64,000 nt of DNA, from the NCBI RefSeq assembly GCF_900187885.1, contig NZ_FYEK01000028.1, forward strand, positions 112,873 through 176,872, given 5' to 3'. The DNA is from Thermoflexus hugenholtzii JAD2. GTDB lineage: Bacteria > Chloroflexota > Anaerolineae > Thermoflexales > Thermoflexaceae. A program made the position numbers and the translations under genes. Positions 28,546-38,076 of this stretch are shown here, piece by piece. Numbering within the stretch: the stretch's first letter is position 1; each line of letters begins with the position of its first letter. The notes below the pieces were generated by a model. It saw only the letters and a list, made by a program, of their open reading frames with translations, made no database searches and was not told where the DNA came from.

Positions 28546-29349
28546 ATGGGGCTGCTGGATGGGAAGATCGCCTTGATCTTCGGGGTGGCGAACGACCACT
28601 CCATCGCCTGGGGCATCGCCAAGGCGATGCATGCGGAGGGGGCCACCCTGGCCTTCTCCTACGCCGGGCCGGCCCTGGAGCGACGGGTGCGCCCCCTGGC
28701 GGAGAGCGTGGGGGCGTCCTTCATCGAGCCGTGCGACTTGAGCGATGACGACCAGATCACCGCTCTCTTCGAGAAATACCGCCAGGCCTACGACCGGCTG
28801 GACATCCTGGTCCACGCCGTGGCCTTCGCGAAGCGGGAGGAGCTGAGCGGACCGTATTACCTGACCTCCCGCGAAGGGTTCCGCGTCGCCATGGACGTGA
28901 GCGTGTATTCCTTCACCGCCCTGGCCCGGGAGGCCGCGCCCCTGATGAAGAACGGCGGGGCGCTGCTCACCCTGACCTACTACGGCTCGGAGAAGGTGGT
29001 CCCGCACTACAACGTGATGGGCGTGGCCAAGGCCGCCCTGGAGGCCTCGGTCCGTTACCTGGCCTATGACCTGGGGCCGAAGGGCATCCGGGTCAACGCC
29101 ATCTCCGCCGGCCCGATCCGCACCCTGGCGGCGACCGGCATCCCGGGGTTCCGCTCCCTCTACAGCCTGTTCCGGGAGATCGTCCCCCTGCGGCGCAATG
29201 TCACCATTGATGACGTGGGGGCATTGGCCGCCTGGCTGTGCAGCGACCGGGCGGCCGCCATCACCGGCGAGGTGATCTTCGTCGACGCCGGGTATCACAT
29301 CCTCGGCGTCACCGAGCGCCTGGTGGAGGAGCCGGCGGAGGCCCGTTGA
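28546..29349 (+). CDS. fabI: Enoyl-[acyl-carrier-protein] reductase (NADH)
   Basis: 267 residues, short-chain dehydrogenase fold of the FabI branch. It has the FabI-type nucleotide motif [14 protein letters not shown], the catalytic Y155 and K162 (Y-x6-K), an upstream tyrosine in TYYGSEK and [16 protein letters not shown]. It does the last reduction of each fatty acid elongation cycle. GGGAGG precedes the ATG, and a TATAAT at 28506-28511 without a good -35 probably drives it. A GC-rich hairpin near 28470 may end the DUF4926 transcript. Confidence 0.95.
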   Translation: MGLLDGKIALIFGVANDHSIAWGIAKAMHAEGATLAFSYAGPALERRVRPLAESVGASFIEPCDLSDDDQITALFEKYRQAYDRLDILVHAVAFAKREELSGPYYLTSREGFRVAMDVSVYSFTALAREAAPLMKNGGALLTLTYYGSEKVVPHYNVMGVAKAALEASVRYLAYDLGPKGIRVNAISAGPIRTLAATGIPGFRSLYSLFREIVPLRRNVTIDDVGALAAWLCSDRAAAITGEVIFVDAGYHILGVTERLVEEPAEAR

Positions 29350-29391
29350 CGGATCATCACCGCCCGGAGGCGAAGCGGAGGGAACGATCCC

Positions 29392-29799
29392 ATGGGTTTC
29401 TGGAAGCGTTCGACGGCTTCTCGGGAAGCGCCTCTCTCCCCGGAGGCCCGGCGCCAGCGGTTGTGGGAGCGGGCGATGGGCCGCCTCCGGCCAACCCTGC
29501 CCTCGGATTCCCCCTCCTGGGTCCTGGGCGAGGCCTACGACGTGGAGAACGCCTTGGTCTGGTTCGACGTGGTGATGCGGGTCGGCTCGGGGTGGGTGCG
29601 GCGGCGCTATCGCTACGACGGCGAGGTGGATGTGCTCTACTTCAGCGGTGAGGTCCCCTTCCCGGAGGCCGAACTGGACCGGCTGCCCCCGGAGCGGATG
29701 GTCTGGCCCGCTGGTTCCCTCCTCCGCCCGGCTTCCGCCGGCCTCGAAGAGCGCCCCAGGCTTGCCGGATCCCAGGGAGAAGGCTATAATTGGAAATAG
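29392..29799 (+). CDS. Hypothetical protein
   Basis: 135 residues, not recognised. The N-terminal 45 are basic and disordered-looking; residues ~45-95 form a beta-rich stretch (ENALVWFDVVMRVGSGWVRRRYRYDGEVDVLYFSGEV in part) rich in aromatic residues. No signal or membrane segment. It follows fabI by 42 bases with a weak ribosome site, and its codon usage resembles neighbours. Its 3' end contains the promoter of the tRNA gene. Confidence 0.55.
   Translation: MGFWKRSTASREAPLSPEARRQRLWERAMGRLRPTLPSDSPSWVLGEAYDVENALVWFDVVMRVGSGWVRRRYRYDGEVDVLYFSGEVPFPEAELDRLPPERMVWPAGSLLRPASAGLEERPRLAGSQGEGYNWK
29762..29790 (+). promoter_or_regulatory. Promoter of tRNA-Pro
   Basis: TTGCCG (29762-29767), 17-base spacer, TATAAT (29785-29790). 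The expected start point is about five bases before the mature tRNA. It overlaps the last codons of the preceding gene. Confidence 0.65.
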
Positions 29800-29801
29800 A
29801 T

Positions 29802-29876
29802 CGGGACGTGGCGCAGCCAGGTTAGCGCACTGCAATGGGGTTGCAGGGGTCGGCGGTTCAAATCCGCCCGTCCCGA
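29802..29876 (+). tRNA. tRNA-Pro (anticodon GGG)
   Basis: A complete 75-nt cloverleaf: acceptor CGGGACG/CGTCCCG, D stem GCGC/GCGC, anticodon stem CTGCA/TGCAG with loop ATGGGGT (anticodon GGG), T stem GGCGG/CCGCC with loop TTCAAAT, discriminator A. The C1-G72 pair and A73 are the bacterial proline identity pattern. The CCA end is not encoded. Confidence 0.97.
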
Positions 29877-29951
29877 CTGCGGGGGGTGGTCCGATGGGGC
29901 CACCCCCCGCGTGTTCCCAGCCCCCGTCCCTTGCCCGCGTGGAGGATTCGA

Positions 29952-30653
29952 GTGTCCCGCCTGCTTCCTCGCGGACCCCGAGTCGGCCTGTGGTTGCGGG
30001 GCGCAGGGCTCATCGCCCTGGCCGCCGGCGGCCTCCTCCTCTTCCCCCATCTGTGGCCCATGGTGACCGAGCGGGAGCGGCTGGAGGCATGGCTGGCGGC
30101 CAACCGGGCGACGGGAGCCTTCCTCCTCATCGGATTGAACGCCCTGCAGGTGATCCTCGCGCCGTTGCCGGGGGCGTTGCTGGGGTGGATCAGCGGCTAC
30201 TGGTTCGGGCCCTGGTGGGGATCCCTGGTCACCTGGATCGGGGTCAGCCTGGGAAACGGCCTCACCATGGCCGTGGCCCGTATCCTGGGCCGCCCGCTGC
30301 TCCTGGCCGGGCTTCCGGCCCATCGGCTGGAACGGATGGATCGTCTGCTCCGGCGCTACGGATTGGTCCTCATCCTAATCGTCTTCCTGCTGCCCTTCAC
30401 ACCGGACGATCTCCTGGCGTGGGCCGTCGGGCTTTCTCCGCTCCCCCTCGGCCCCGCCTTCGCCGTGAGCACCCTCGCCCGTCTGGTCCACGTGCTGATC
30501 GCCAACGCCATTGGGGCCTATCTGCGCTCCGGGGATCTGCTCTGGCTGGGGATGGTCGCCGCCCTCAGCCTCGGGGCCCTCGCCTTAGCGTGGCGGCTGG
30601 CGACGGCCGCCCGCCTCCCCCTCTCCGCCCTCTACGACGATCGCCCGGGATGA
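29952..30653 (+). CDS. TVP38/TMEM64 (VTT/SNARE-associated) family membrane protein
   Basis: 233 residues with about five hydrophobic segments. The core motif region PLPGALLGWISGYWFGPWWG, followed by GVSLGNGLTMAVARILGR, and a later FLLPFTPDDLLAWAVGL, matches the VTT (DedA-like) fold, linked to lipid scrambling or transport. GTG at 29952 is chosen as start because GGAGGATTCGA precedes it; the open frame to the left runs into the tRNA gene and cannot be coding there. Confidence 0.85.
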   Translation: MSRLLPRGPRVGLWLRGAGLIALAAGGLLLFPHLWPMVTERERLEAWLAANRATGAFLLIGLNALQVILAPLPGALLGWISGYWFGPWWGSLVTWIGVSLGNGLTMAVARILGRPLLLAGLPAHRLERMDRLLRRYGLVLILIVFLLPFTPDDLLAWAVGLSPLPLGPAFAVSTLARLVHVLIANAIGAYLRSGDLLWLGMVAALSLGALALAWRLATAARLPLSALYDDRPG

Positions 30654-30692
30654 CGGTCCCTAGATCCCAAAATTCGGCTATAATCTTCGTGA

Positions 30693-31658
<966 letters not shown>

Positions 31659-31662
31659 GGCG

Positions 31663-32358
31663 ATGCTCCGGCTGCCGGCCTTGGCCACCCTTCGGGCGGG
31701 GCGGATCCTCCTGTGGGGGGTTGCCCCGCCTTTCTCGTCAGAAGCGCTTCGGGGGATCCTTTTACGCCGCGGGGAGGAGATCCTCGCCCCCGGCCCCGTG
31801 GAGGTCGCTTTTGCTTTCCCCGAGTGGACTCAGCCCCGGCGGGTAATCCCCCATCAGGTCCGTATGGAACGGGGCGGGGTGATCCGGGCCCCGTGGGTGA
31901 CCCTCTGGCTGGTCCGCTTCGGCTATGAGGAGCCCCGGGCCGAGCTGGCGGGGATGACGCCGGAAGGGGAGCGGGTGGAGCTCCTGGTGCGGGACCTGGA
32001 CCTGGATGCGGTGGAGGCCTACGTCGCGGCGCCGACCTGGCAACGTTGCGCAGGGGGAGTGTGGGTGGAGGCCGGGCCCGCTCTGCAGATCCGCCCGGAT
32101 CCGGAAGCGGACTGGGCGGCCGCTTGGCTGGAGCGGATGCTCCCCCCGCCGGTTGCCCGGGCCCTGGAGGGGCTGCGCCAGGAGGCCGTCCGGCGGGGGA
32201 TGCCCTGGCCGGTCCTGTATCGGGCCCGGGAGAGCCGTTTCGACGGAGAGAGCCGTCGGCAGATTGAGGAGATGATCCTTCTGGCCCGCGCCCTCCGCCG
32301 GCATCGGCTGACTCTTCCCCAGCTGGAGGCCCTCGCGGAGGCGCCACTGGATCTGTAA
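31663..32358 (+). CDS. Hypothetical protein
   Basis: 231 residues, not recognised. The N-terminal half is beta-rich; the C-terminal ~85 residues are helical and charged (WAAAWLERMLPPPVARALEG, RRQIEEMILLARALRRHRL). No membrane segment or catalytic motif is visible. It starts four bases after mdh, so it is cotranscribed, and ends three bases from the convergent mutS stop. Codon use is normal, supporting a real gene. Confidence 0.65.
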   Translation: MLRLPALATLRAGRILLWGVAPPFSSEALRGILLRRGEEILAPGPVEVAFAFPEWTQPRRVIPHQVRMERGGVIRAPWVTLWLVRFGYEEPRAELAGMTPEGERVELLVRDLDLDAVEAYVAAPTWQRCAGGVWVEAGPALQIRPDPEADWAAAWLERMLPPPVARALEGLRQEAVRRGMPWPVLYRARESRFDGESRRQIEEMILLARALRRHRLTLPQLEALAEAPLDL

Positions 32359-32360
32359 GG

Positions 32361-34991
32361 TCAGCGAGGCTCCCCTCGGAGGGACAGGAGCTGGCGCCAT
32401 CGCGTCTGGAACTCGTTCAGGACCAGGAGGGCCTGCAACGGGGTTATGTTGACCAGATCCAGCCCGAGGAGCTCCTGCAGCAGGCGGTAGGCCTCCTCGA
32501 ACTCCCGGGGGAGGGCGGGGGGCTGCTCCGGCCGGGCGGCTGGAAGCTCCGGGCCGCGCCGGGCGCCCTCGAGCTCCGCGAGGATCTGCTGCGCCCGCCG
32601 GATCACCCAGTCCGGCAGGCCGGCCAGGCGGGCTACATGGATCCCGTAGGACTTGTCCGCCGCCCCTGGCACCACCCGCCGCAGGAACACCACCTGATCC
32701 CCCACCTCCCGCACCGCCATCGTCATATTGATAGCTCCTTCCAGCCGCTCCGCCAGCCGGGTCAGCTCGTGATAATGCGTCGCGAAGAGGGTCCGGGCCT
32801 GCACCTCATCGTGGAGGGCCTCGGCCACCGCCCAGGCCAGGCTCATCCCATCATAGGTGCTGGTCCCCCGCCCCACCTCGTCCAGGATCACCAGAGAGCG
32901 GGGGGTGGCGTGGTGGAGGATGTAGGCGGTCTCCATCATCTCCGCCATGAAGGTGGAGATCCCGGCGGTGATGTCGTCGCTGGCCCCTACCCGGGCGAAG
33001 AGACGATCCACCACCCCGATGCGGGCGGAGCGGGCAGGCACGAAGGAGCCCATCTGAGCCATGAGGGCGATGAGGGCCACCTGCCGGATATAGACGGATT
33101 TGCCGCTCAGGTTGGGACCAGTGAGGATGATCAGGCGGCAGGCGTGGCTGAGCTCCGCGTCGTTGGGCACGAAGGGCTCGCCGGGCGGGAGACAACGCTC
33201 GACCATGGGATGGCGGCCCTCCCGGATCTCAATGCGATCGCTCTCCTCCACGATGGGGCGCGTGTAGCCGTAGCGGGCGGCGGCCTCCGCCAGGGCCTGG
33301 TAGACGTCCAGCTCGGCCAGATGGCGGGCCACCCCCTGCAGGCGCTCGATGTGCTCGGCGACCTTCCCCCGAATCTCCACGAAGAGCTCATATTCCAGGT
33401 CCTCGATGCGCTCCCGGGTGGCCAGGATCTGCGTCTCCCGGGCCTTGAGCTCCGGGGTGACGAACCGCTCGGCGTGGGTGATGGTGGCCCGCCGCTCGTA
33501 ATCGGCAGGCACCTGGTTGGCCTTCGATCGAGGGACTTCGATGAAGAACCCGAAGATCTCGTTGTAACGGACGCGGAGGCTGTCGATGCCGGTGCGGGCC
33601 CGCTCCCGCTGCTCCAGCTCCGCCAGCCAACGCCGGCCCTCCTCCTCCGCCCGACGCAATCGGTCCAGCTCCTCGTGATAGCCGGGCTTGATCAGGCCGC
33701 CCTCCCGCAACAAGATGGGGGGATCGTCCACAATGGCCCGGTCGATCAGCGAGACCACCTCCACGCATGGATCCAGGGCGTCCCGCAGGGCCTGCAGGCG
33801 GGCGGATTGAGCCCACAGCAGCCGGCTTCGGATCTGCGGGATCCGCTGCAGCGTCCGCTTGAGGGCCACCAGGTCCCGGGCGTTGGCGTTGCCGAAGCCG
33901 ATGCGGCCCACCAGCCGCTCCACGTCGTAAAGGCCGTCCAGCAGCCGCCGCAGGTCTTGGCGCAGCAGCCCATCCCGCACCAGCTCCTCCACGGCGTCCA
34001 GGCGCATCCGGATGGCCTCAATATCCACCAGGGGCTGGAGGAGCCAGCGGCGCAGCAGTCGCGCCCCCATGGCGGTGGCCGTGTGGTTGAGGACGGCGAA
34101 CAGGCTCCCCTCCGTCCGGCGCTCCCGGATGGTCTCGGTGAGCTCCAGGTTGCGCCGGGTGATGGGATCCAGCCCCATGAAGGCATCCCGATGATAGGTG
34201 CTGAGGTGGCGCAGGTGGCGGAGGTCGGAGATCTGGGAGGATTTCACGTAGTGGAGGGCGGCGCCGGCGGCGGCGATGGCCCAGGGCAACCCCTCGCAGC
34301 CGAAGGGCTGTAGGGAGGCCACCCCGAAATGTTCCAGGAGGGATCGACGGGCCTGCTCCGGGTCGAAGGCCGCGTCGGCCACCGGGGAGATGCGGACGGT
34401 GCGCTCCCCTTTCAGGCGGGCGACCCAGGCCTCCTCCCGCGCGCGGGATTCCGGGAGCACCAGCTCGGCCGGGCTCAGGCGGGCCAGCTCCTCCATCAGA
34501 GCCTGCTCCGCCTCCGGGCCCTCCAGCTGGGTGGTGAAGAACTCCCCGGTGGAGAGATCCATGGCCGCCAGGCCGAAGGCCCGGCCGTCGGGGGAGGGGG
34601 CGACGGCCGCCAGGTAGTTCTCCAGTCGGTCCCGGAGCAGCGCCTCCTCCACCACCGTGCCCGGGGTGATCACCCGCACCACGTCCCGCTTGACCAGGCG
34701 CTTGACCTTCTTGGGATCCTCGAGCTGCTCGACAATGGCGACCTTATAGCCCTTGGCGATGAGCTTGCCGATGTAAGAGGTGACGTGGTGGGCCGGGACC
34801 CCGGCCATGGGGAGGCGGATGTCCTTGGAGAAGGCACGGGAGGTGAGGGCCAGCTCCAGCTCCCGAGCGGCGATCTTCGCGTCCTCCTCGAACATCTCGT
34901 AGAAATCGCCCAGCCGGAACATGACGATGGCGTCGGGGAAGCGGGCCTTGATGCGGCGATACTGGGCCAGCATGGGGGTCTCCGCGCTCAT
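32361..34991 (-). CDS. mutS: DNA mismatch repair protein MutS
   Basis: 876 residues, normal length. The mismatch-binding F30-x-E32 (GDFYEMF) is present in domain I, so it is MutS1. The ATPase domain has TGPNLSGKSVYIRQ (Walker A), DEVGRGTSTYDG (Walker B and signature) and ATHYHELTRL. It recognises mispairs and recruits MutL; mutL is not in this window. The ATG follows AGGTGAGGAGGG. Confidence 0.97.
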   Translation of the reverse strand: MSAETPMLAQYRRIKARFPDAIVMFRLGDFYEMFEEDAKIAARELELALTSRAFSKDIRLPMAGVPAHHVTSYIGKLIAKGYKVAIVEQLEDPKKVKRLVKRDVVRVITPGTVVEEALLRDRLENYLAAVAPSPDGRAFGLAAMDLSTGEFFTTQLEGPEAEQALMEELARLSPAELVLPESRAREEAWVARLKGERTVRISPVADAAFDPEQARRSLLEHFGVASLQPFGCEGLPWAIAAAGAALHYVKSSQISDLRHLRHLSTYHRDAFMGLDPITRRNLELTETIRERRTEGSLFAVLNHTATAMGARLLRRWLLQPLVDIEAIRMRLDAVEELVRDGLLRQDLRRLLDGLYDVERLVGRIGFGNANARDLVALKRTLQRIPQIRSRLLWAQSARLQALRDALDPCVEVVSLIDRAIVDDPPILLREGGLIKPGYHEELDRLRRAEEEGRRWLAELEQRERARTGIDSLRVRYNEIFGFFIEVPRSKANQVPADYERRATITHAERFVTPELKARETQILATRERIEDLEYELFVEIRGKVAEHIERLQGVARHLAELDVYQALAEAAARYGYTRPIVEESDRIEIREGRHPMVERCLPPGEPFVPNDAELSHACRLIILTGPNLSGKSVYIRQVALIALMAQMGSFVPARSARIGVVDRLFARVGASDDITAGISTFMAEMMETAYILHHATPRSLVILDEVGRGTSTYDGMSLAWAVAEALHDEVQARTLFATHYHELTRLAERLEGAINMTMAVREVGDQVVFLRRVVPGAADKSYGIHVARLAGLPDWVIRRAQQILAELEGARRGPELPAARPEQPPALPREFEEAYRLLQELLGLDLVNITPLQALLVLNEFQTRWRQLLSLRGEPR

Positions 34992-35162
34992 CCCTCCTCA
35001 CCTCCTGCCCGTCCCTCTCAGCGGCGATGCCTATGGATCTTGAGGTCGCTCATTCGCGAACGGTTCCGCCTTTAACTATATGCGGAAGCCGGTTCGCCGG
35101 GAAGAATCCGGGCGGAATCGGAGGGCGAGCGGCCCGCTTCCCTCGCTTCCCCGGGGAGGAGC

Positions 35163-35831
35163 TCACCGAATCGAGCGCCGGGCGGCCTGTTGGCACAGGC
35201 TGCGCCCGCCGGCCTCCAGCCACTCCTGGAGCCGGGCGCTCTGGGCCCGCCCCCGGCGGGCGTCCTCATAGATGCCGAGGCCCCAGTAGACGTAGCGGCG
35301 GGTCTCCGCGCTCCACCGCCCCGGCTGGCCGATCACCGAATGCCCCCCGTTGTAGCCGGCCAGGGCATGGGCCACATCCCCCTCGGCCTTTCGCAACGCC
35401 TCCGCCAGATAGGCGAGGCCGGCCCGGGCGTTGGTCTCTGGATCCAGGGGGTCCTCCCCGATCCCGAAGTGGAAGGGCATCACCTGGAAGAGGCCCAGGG
35501 CCCCGCTGCGGGAGCGGGCCTGCGGATCCCCACAGGACTCGATCTGCATCACCGTGGCCACCAGATTGGGATCCAGACCGTAAGCCCGGGCCCAAGCTCG
35601 GATGCGATCCGACCAGCGCTGCACCTCCGGCGTGAAGAGGGGCGCCAGGCCCTCCGGGGCCTCCGGAGCCGGGACAGGAGCCCGCGCGGCGCGCTCCAGG
35701 ACGGCGGTCTCCTCGGGATGGAGCGAAAGGGCCACCACCCCGGCGAGGGGCAGCAGCAAAGAAGCTGCTAGGATCGCCACCCCCAGCGGCAGCCCCTGGC
35801 TCACCCAACGCTGCGCCCGAATCGCCTGCAT
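35163..35831 (-). CDS. Lytic transglycosylase, SLT domain, membrane-anchored
   Basis: 222 residues. A hydrophobic segment at ~17-37 anchors or exports it. The SLT domain carries the catalytic glutamate in MQIESCGDP, then SRSGALGLFQVMPFHFG, NARAGLAYLAEAL and ALAGYNGGHSVI. It cleaves peptidoglycan glycan strands. A Pro/Glu-rich linker separates anchor and domain. It starts 13 bases after the downstream end of the SOS-box gene, so may share its transcript. Confidence 0.9.
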   Translation of the reverse strand: MQAIRAQRWVSQGLPLGVAILAASLLLPLAGVVALSLHPEETAVLERAARAPVPAPEAPEGLAPLFTPEVQRWSDRIRAWARAYGLDPNLVATVMQIESCGDPQARSRSGALGLFQVMPFHFGIGEDPLDPETNARAGLAYLAEALRKAEGDVAHALAGYNGGHSVIGQPGRWSAETRRYVYWGLGIYEDARRGRAQSARLQEWLEAGGRSLCQQAARRSIR

Positions 35832-35844
35832 CCGCGCGCTCCTC

Positions 35845-36582
35845 TCACGGATGCTTCATTCGGGAGCTCCACTCGTGCTGCGCCCGCGGACCGGACTCCA
35901 CCAGGCGCGGCCCCGTGCTGGCCGTCGAGGCCGCCTCCGCCTCCTCGGCCGCCCGGCTCGTTTCCTGCTCCGCCCAGGTCTGCAAGCGGAGGCCGAGCTG
36001 GCGCAGCACGGGCAACAGGAGGCCCATCATCGTGCTGACCAGCAGCACCCGACCGGTCCAGACCAGGAAGGCGATGGCCGTCGGGATGTAGGGCCCCACG
36101 GACTGGAAGAGGGAGGCCGCGCGGGACGTCCCTCCCGCGCCGGGCTGGGCCAAGGGCGAGGCCATCAGGGCCAGGGTCACCGCCCACCACTTCAGGAGGG
36201 CGTTGGCCCCCGAGGCGAGCAACCAGGCCACCAGCACATACCAGAACCCCGGCTTCTCCCGCTCGCTGGGGAGCGAGAGGTAGAGCAGGCCCGAGAGATC
36301 CACCAGCCACAGCCCCAGCGCCAGCAACACCGCCCAGGACAACCCATCGGCCATCAGGTTCCCGAAGAAGACCGTAAGGGCATACTGGGAGGCGGAGTAG
36401 TTGAACCACTCCAGGGCCAGCCAGCCCCCGGCCATCATCAGCCCGACCACGAGCGGCACCCCCAGCCCGATCTCCATGGGCTCTTCCATCCCTTCCGGAG
36501 CCGCCGCCTTCCCCGCCTCCTCACGACCCGGCGAAAGACCCTGGCGCTCCGGCAGAACGCTCACCCACCGATGCCAGGCCAT
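35845..36582 (-). CDS. Multi-pass membrane protein of unknown function, SOS-box-controlled
   Basis: 245 residues with about five hydrophobic segments (roughly 42-62, 85-105, 120-145, 165-190 and one nearby) and a Ala/Glu/Ser-rich charged tail. No family is recognised. AGGAGG precedes the ATG at 36582. Twelve bases further upstream is a perfect 18-bp palindrome resembling the GAAC-N4-GTTC LexA box, downstream of a good promoter, so DNA-damage regulation is likely. The lytic transglycosylase gene follows 13 bases later and may be coregulated, which would fit a role in cell envelope changes during the SOS response; that is inference. Confidence 0.65.
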   Translation of the reverse strand: MAWHRWVSVLPERQGLSPGREEAGKAAAPEGMEEPMEIGLGVPLVVGLMMAGGWLALEWFNYSASQYALTVFFGNLMADGLSWAVLLALGLWLVDLSGLLYLSLPSEREKPGFWYVLVAWLLASGANALLKWWAVTLALMASPLAQPGAGGTSRAASLFQSVGPYIPTAIAFLVWTGRVLLVSTMMGLLLPVLRQLGLRLQTWAEQETSRAAEEAEAASTASTGPRLVESGPRAQHEWSSRMKHP

Positions 36583-36593
36583 GGAGTCCTCCT

Positions 36594-36611
36594 TTAGAAC
36601 ATTTGTTCTAA
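36594..36611 (-). promoter_or_regulatory. LexA-box-like palindrome
   Basis: TTAGAACATTTGTTCTAA, 8-bp perfect arms, containing GAACATTTGTTC (36597-36608), which matches the GAAC-N4-GTTC core of Gram-positive-type SOS boxes. It overlaps the expected start region of the transcript, a position suited to repression. Confidence 0.65.
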
Positions 36612-36622
36612 TCGTCGCTTTC

Positions 36623-36651
36623 ATCTTAACGCCTCCCGTGCGCGGCGTCAA
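36623..36651 (-). promoter_or_regulatory. Promoter of the membrane protein gene
   Basis: TTGACG (36646-36651 on the minus strand), 17-base spacer, TAAGAT (36623-36628). The start point would fall about five bases before the LexA-like palindrome. Confidence 0.75.
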
Positions 36652-36775
36652 GACCCCGGCCCCGGCTGCTCCCCCGGGTTCGACAGCGGCGGCGATCCGC
36701 GGGACAATGGAGGAGCGCAACGCCGCCGCGCCTCTTATGGCCATGGATCGCCCGACGCTGTGAAGCGAGGAGCCC

Positions 36776-37045
36776 ATGTCGATGTCCGAAGAGACCGTGC
36801 TGTTCTGCGAACGGATCGCTTGCCGGGCCCACAAAGGGGTGCGGGTGCGCCGGACGCGCCTAGAGGAATGGGTCGTGGGAGCCACGGAGGAAGCCCCCGG
36901 TTTCGTCGAGAGCGGGATCTCCCCCCTCTGCCCCTTCTGCGGAGGCCCGCTCCTGTGGCCCTCGGAGCGCGCCGAAGGGACCGCGCCGGCCTCCCGGGAG
37001 GAGATGGAGGGGCTGGCCCTCTGGCTCCCCGCCCTCCCGGACTGA
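36776..37045 (+). CDS. Small cysteine-rich protein, probable zinc ribbon
   Basis: 89 residues with two cysteine groups (FCERIACRAH and CPFCGG) that could bind one zinc. Not recognised otherwise. GAGGAG precedes the ATG. It is divergent from the SOS-box gene and could be affected by the same operator region. Confidence 0.55.
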   Translation: MSMSEETVLFCERIACRAHKGVRVRRTRLEEWVVGATEEAPGFVESGISPLCPFCGGPLLWPSERAEGTAPASREEMEGLALWLPALPD

Positions 37046-37136
37046 TCCTTCCACATCTGTCCCGACCCCATACTCCTGCGTGTTACAATGTGGAATGAGG
37101 TAATCGCGCTTCGCTGCCCGACGGAGGGGCGATCGG

Positions 37137-38069
37137 ATGGAGATCGAGATCCGACCGCTGCGCACGCTGGAGGAGATCGAGGCCTGCATCGAGCTCCAGC
37201 GCCGGATCTGGGGCTCAGAGGATCTGGACGTGGTGCCCGCCCACGTGCTGATCACGGCCGCGCACAACGGCGGGGTGCTCCTGGGCGCTTTCGCCGGGGG
37301 GCAGCTGGTGGGCTTCGTCTTCGGCTTCCTGGGGACCGACGAGCGTCGCGGCCGGGAGGCCCCCGCCGCTGTCAAGCTCAAGCACTGCTCGCACCAGCTG
37401 GGGGTGCTCCCCGAATGGCAGGACAAAGGCGTCGGCTACCAGCTCAAGCTGGCGCAGCGAGAAGCAGTCCGCAACCAGGGCCTCCGCCTGATCACCTGGA
37501 CCTATGATCCCCTGGAGAGCCGCAACGCCTACTTCAACATCGCCAAGCTGGGCGCGGTGTGCAACACCTACCTGCGCAACGTCTACGGCGAGCTGCATGA
37601 TGCCCTGAACCGGGGCCTGCCCACAGACCGCTTCCAGGTGGACTGGTATATCGCCAGCCGGCGGGTGGCCACCCGGCTCCGCCAGGGCCACTACGCCCTC
37701 TCGCGGGCCCTCTTCGAGCAAGCCGGCGCGGTCCTGGTCAACCCGTGTCGCTTCGATGATCGCGGGCTCCCCATCCCTCCTGAAACCTTCCAGACCCCCG
37801 ACGTCGCCTTCTGGCTGGTGGAGATCCCTCACCGATTCCAGGAAGTCAAGCGTCAGGATCCCGGCCTGGCCCGCGCCTGGCGCTTCCACACCCGGGAGCT
37901 CTTCGAGACCGCCTTCGCCCTCGGCTACCTGGTCGTGGACTTCGTCCGCGAGCAGGAGCCCGGCGGACCCCCCCGCAGCTTCTACGCCCTGGTCCGGGCG
38001 CACCTGACGGGAACGGAGCCCTGGAGCATCTTCGCCCGGGACCTCGTCGACCTTCGGGACGCGGAGTGA
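37137..38069 (+). CDS. GNAT-fold acetyltransferase (COG3375-like)
   Basis: 310 residues. The N-terminal half is a GNAT domain: IRPLRTLEEIEACIELQR, GGQLVGFVFGFLG, LGVLPEWQDKGVGYQLKLAQ (acetyl-CoA loop). The C-terminal half (from ~150) with YLRNVYGELHDALNRGLPTD and DWYIASRRV is typical of COG3375, whose substrate is unknown. GGAGGGG precedes the ATG. It is seven bases ahead of the next GNAT-like gene. Confidence 0.82.
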   Translation: MEIEIRPLRTLEEIEACIELQRRIWGSEDLDVVPAHVLITAAHNGGVLLGAFAGGQLVGFVFGFLGTDERRGREAPAAVKLKHCSHQLGVLPEWQDKGVGYQLKLAQREAVRNQGLRLITWTYDPLESRNAYFNIAKLGAVCNTYLRNVYGELHDALNRGLPTDRFQVDWYIASRRVATRLRQGHYALSRALFEQAGAVLVNPCRFDDRGLPIPPETFQTPDVAFWLVEIPHRFQEVKRQDPGLARAWRFHTRELFETAFALGYLVVDFVREQEPGGPPRSFYALVRAHLTGTEPWSIFARDLVDLRDAE

Positions 38070-38076
38070 GGAACGC

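Noticed and set aside
29835..29951. Upstream part of the VTT protein frame
   Set aside because: It overlaps the tRNA-Pro gene; GTG at 29952 has a good ribosome site.
32637..34313. 558-codon plus-strand frame
   Set aside because: Antisense to mutS.
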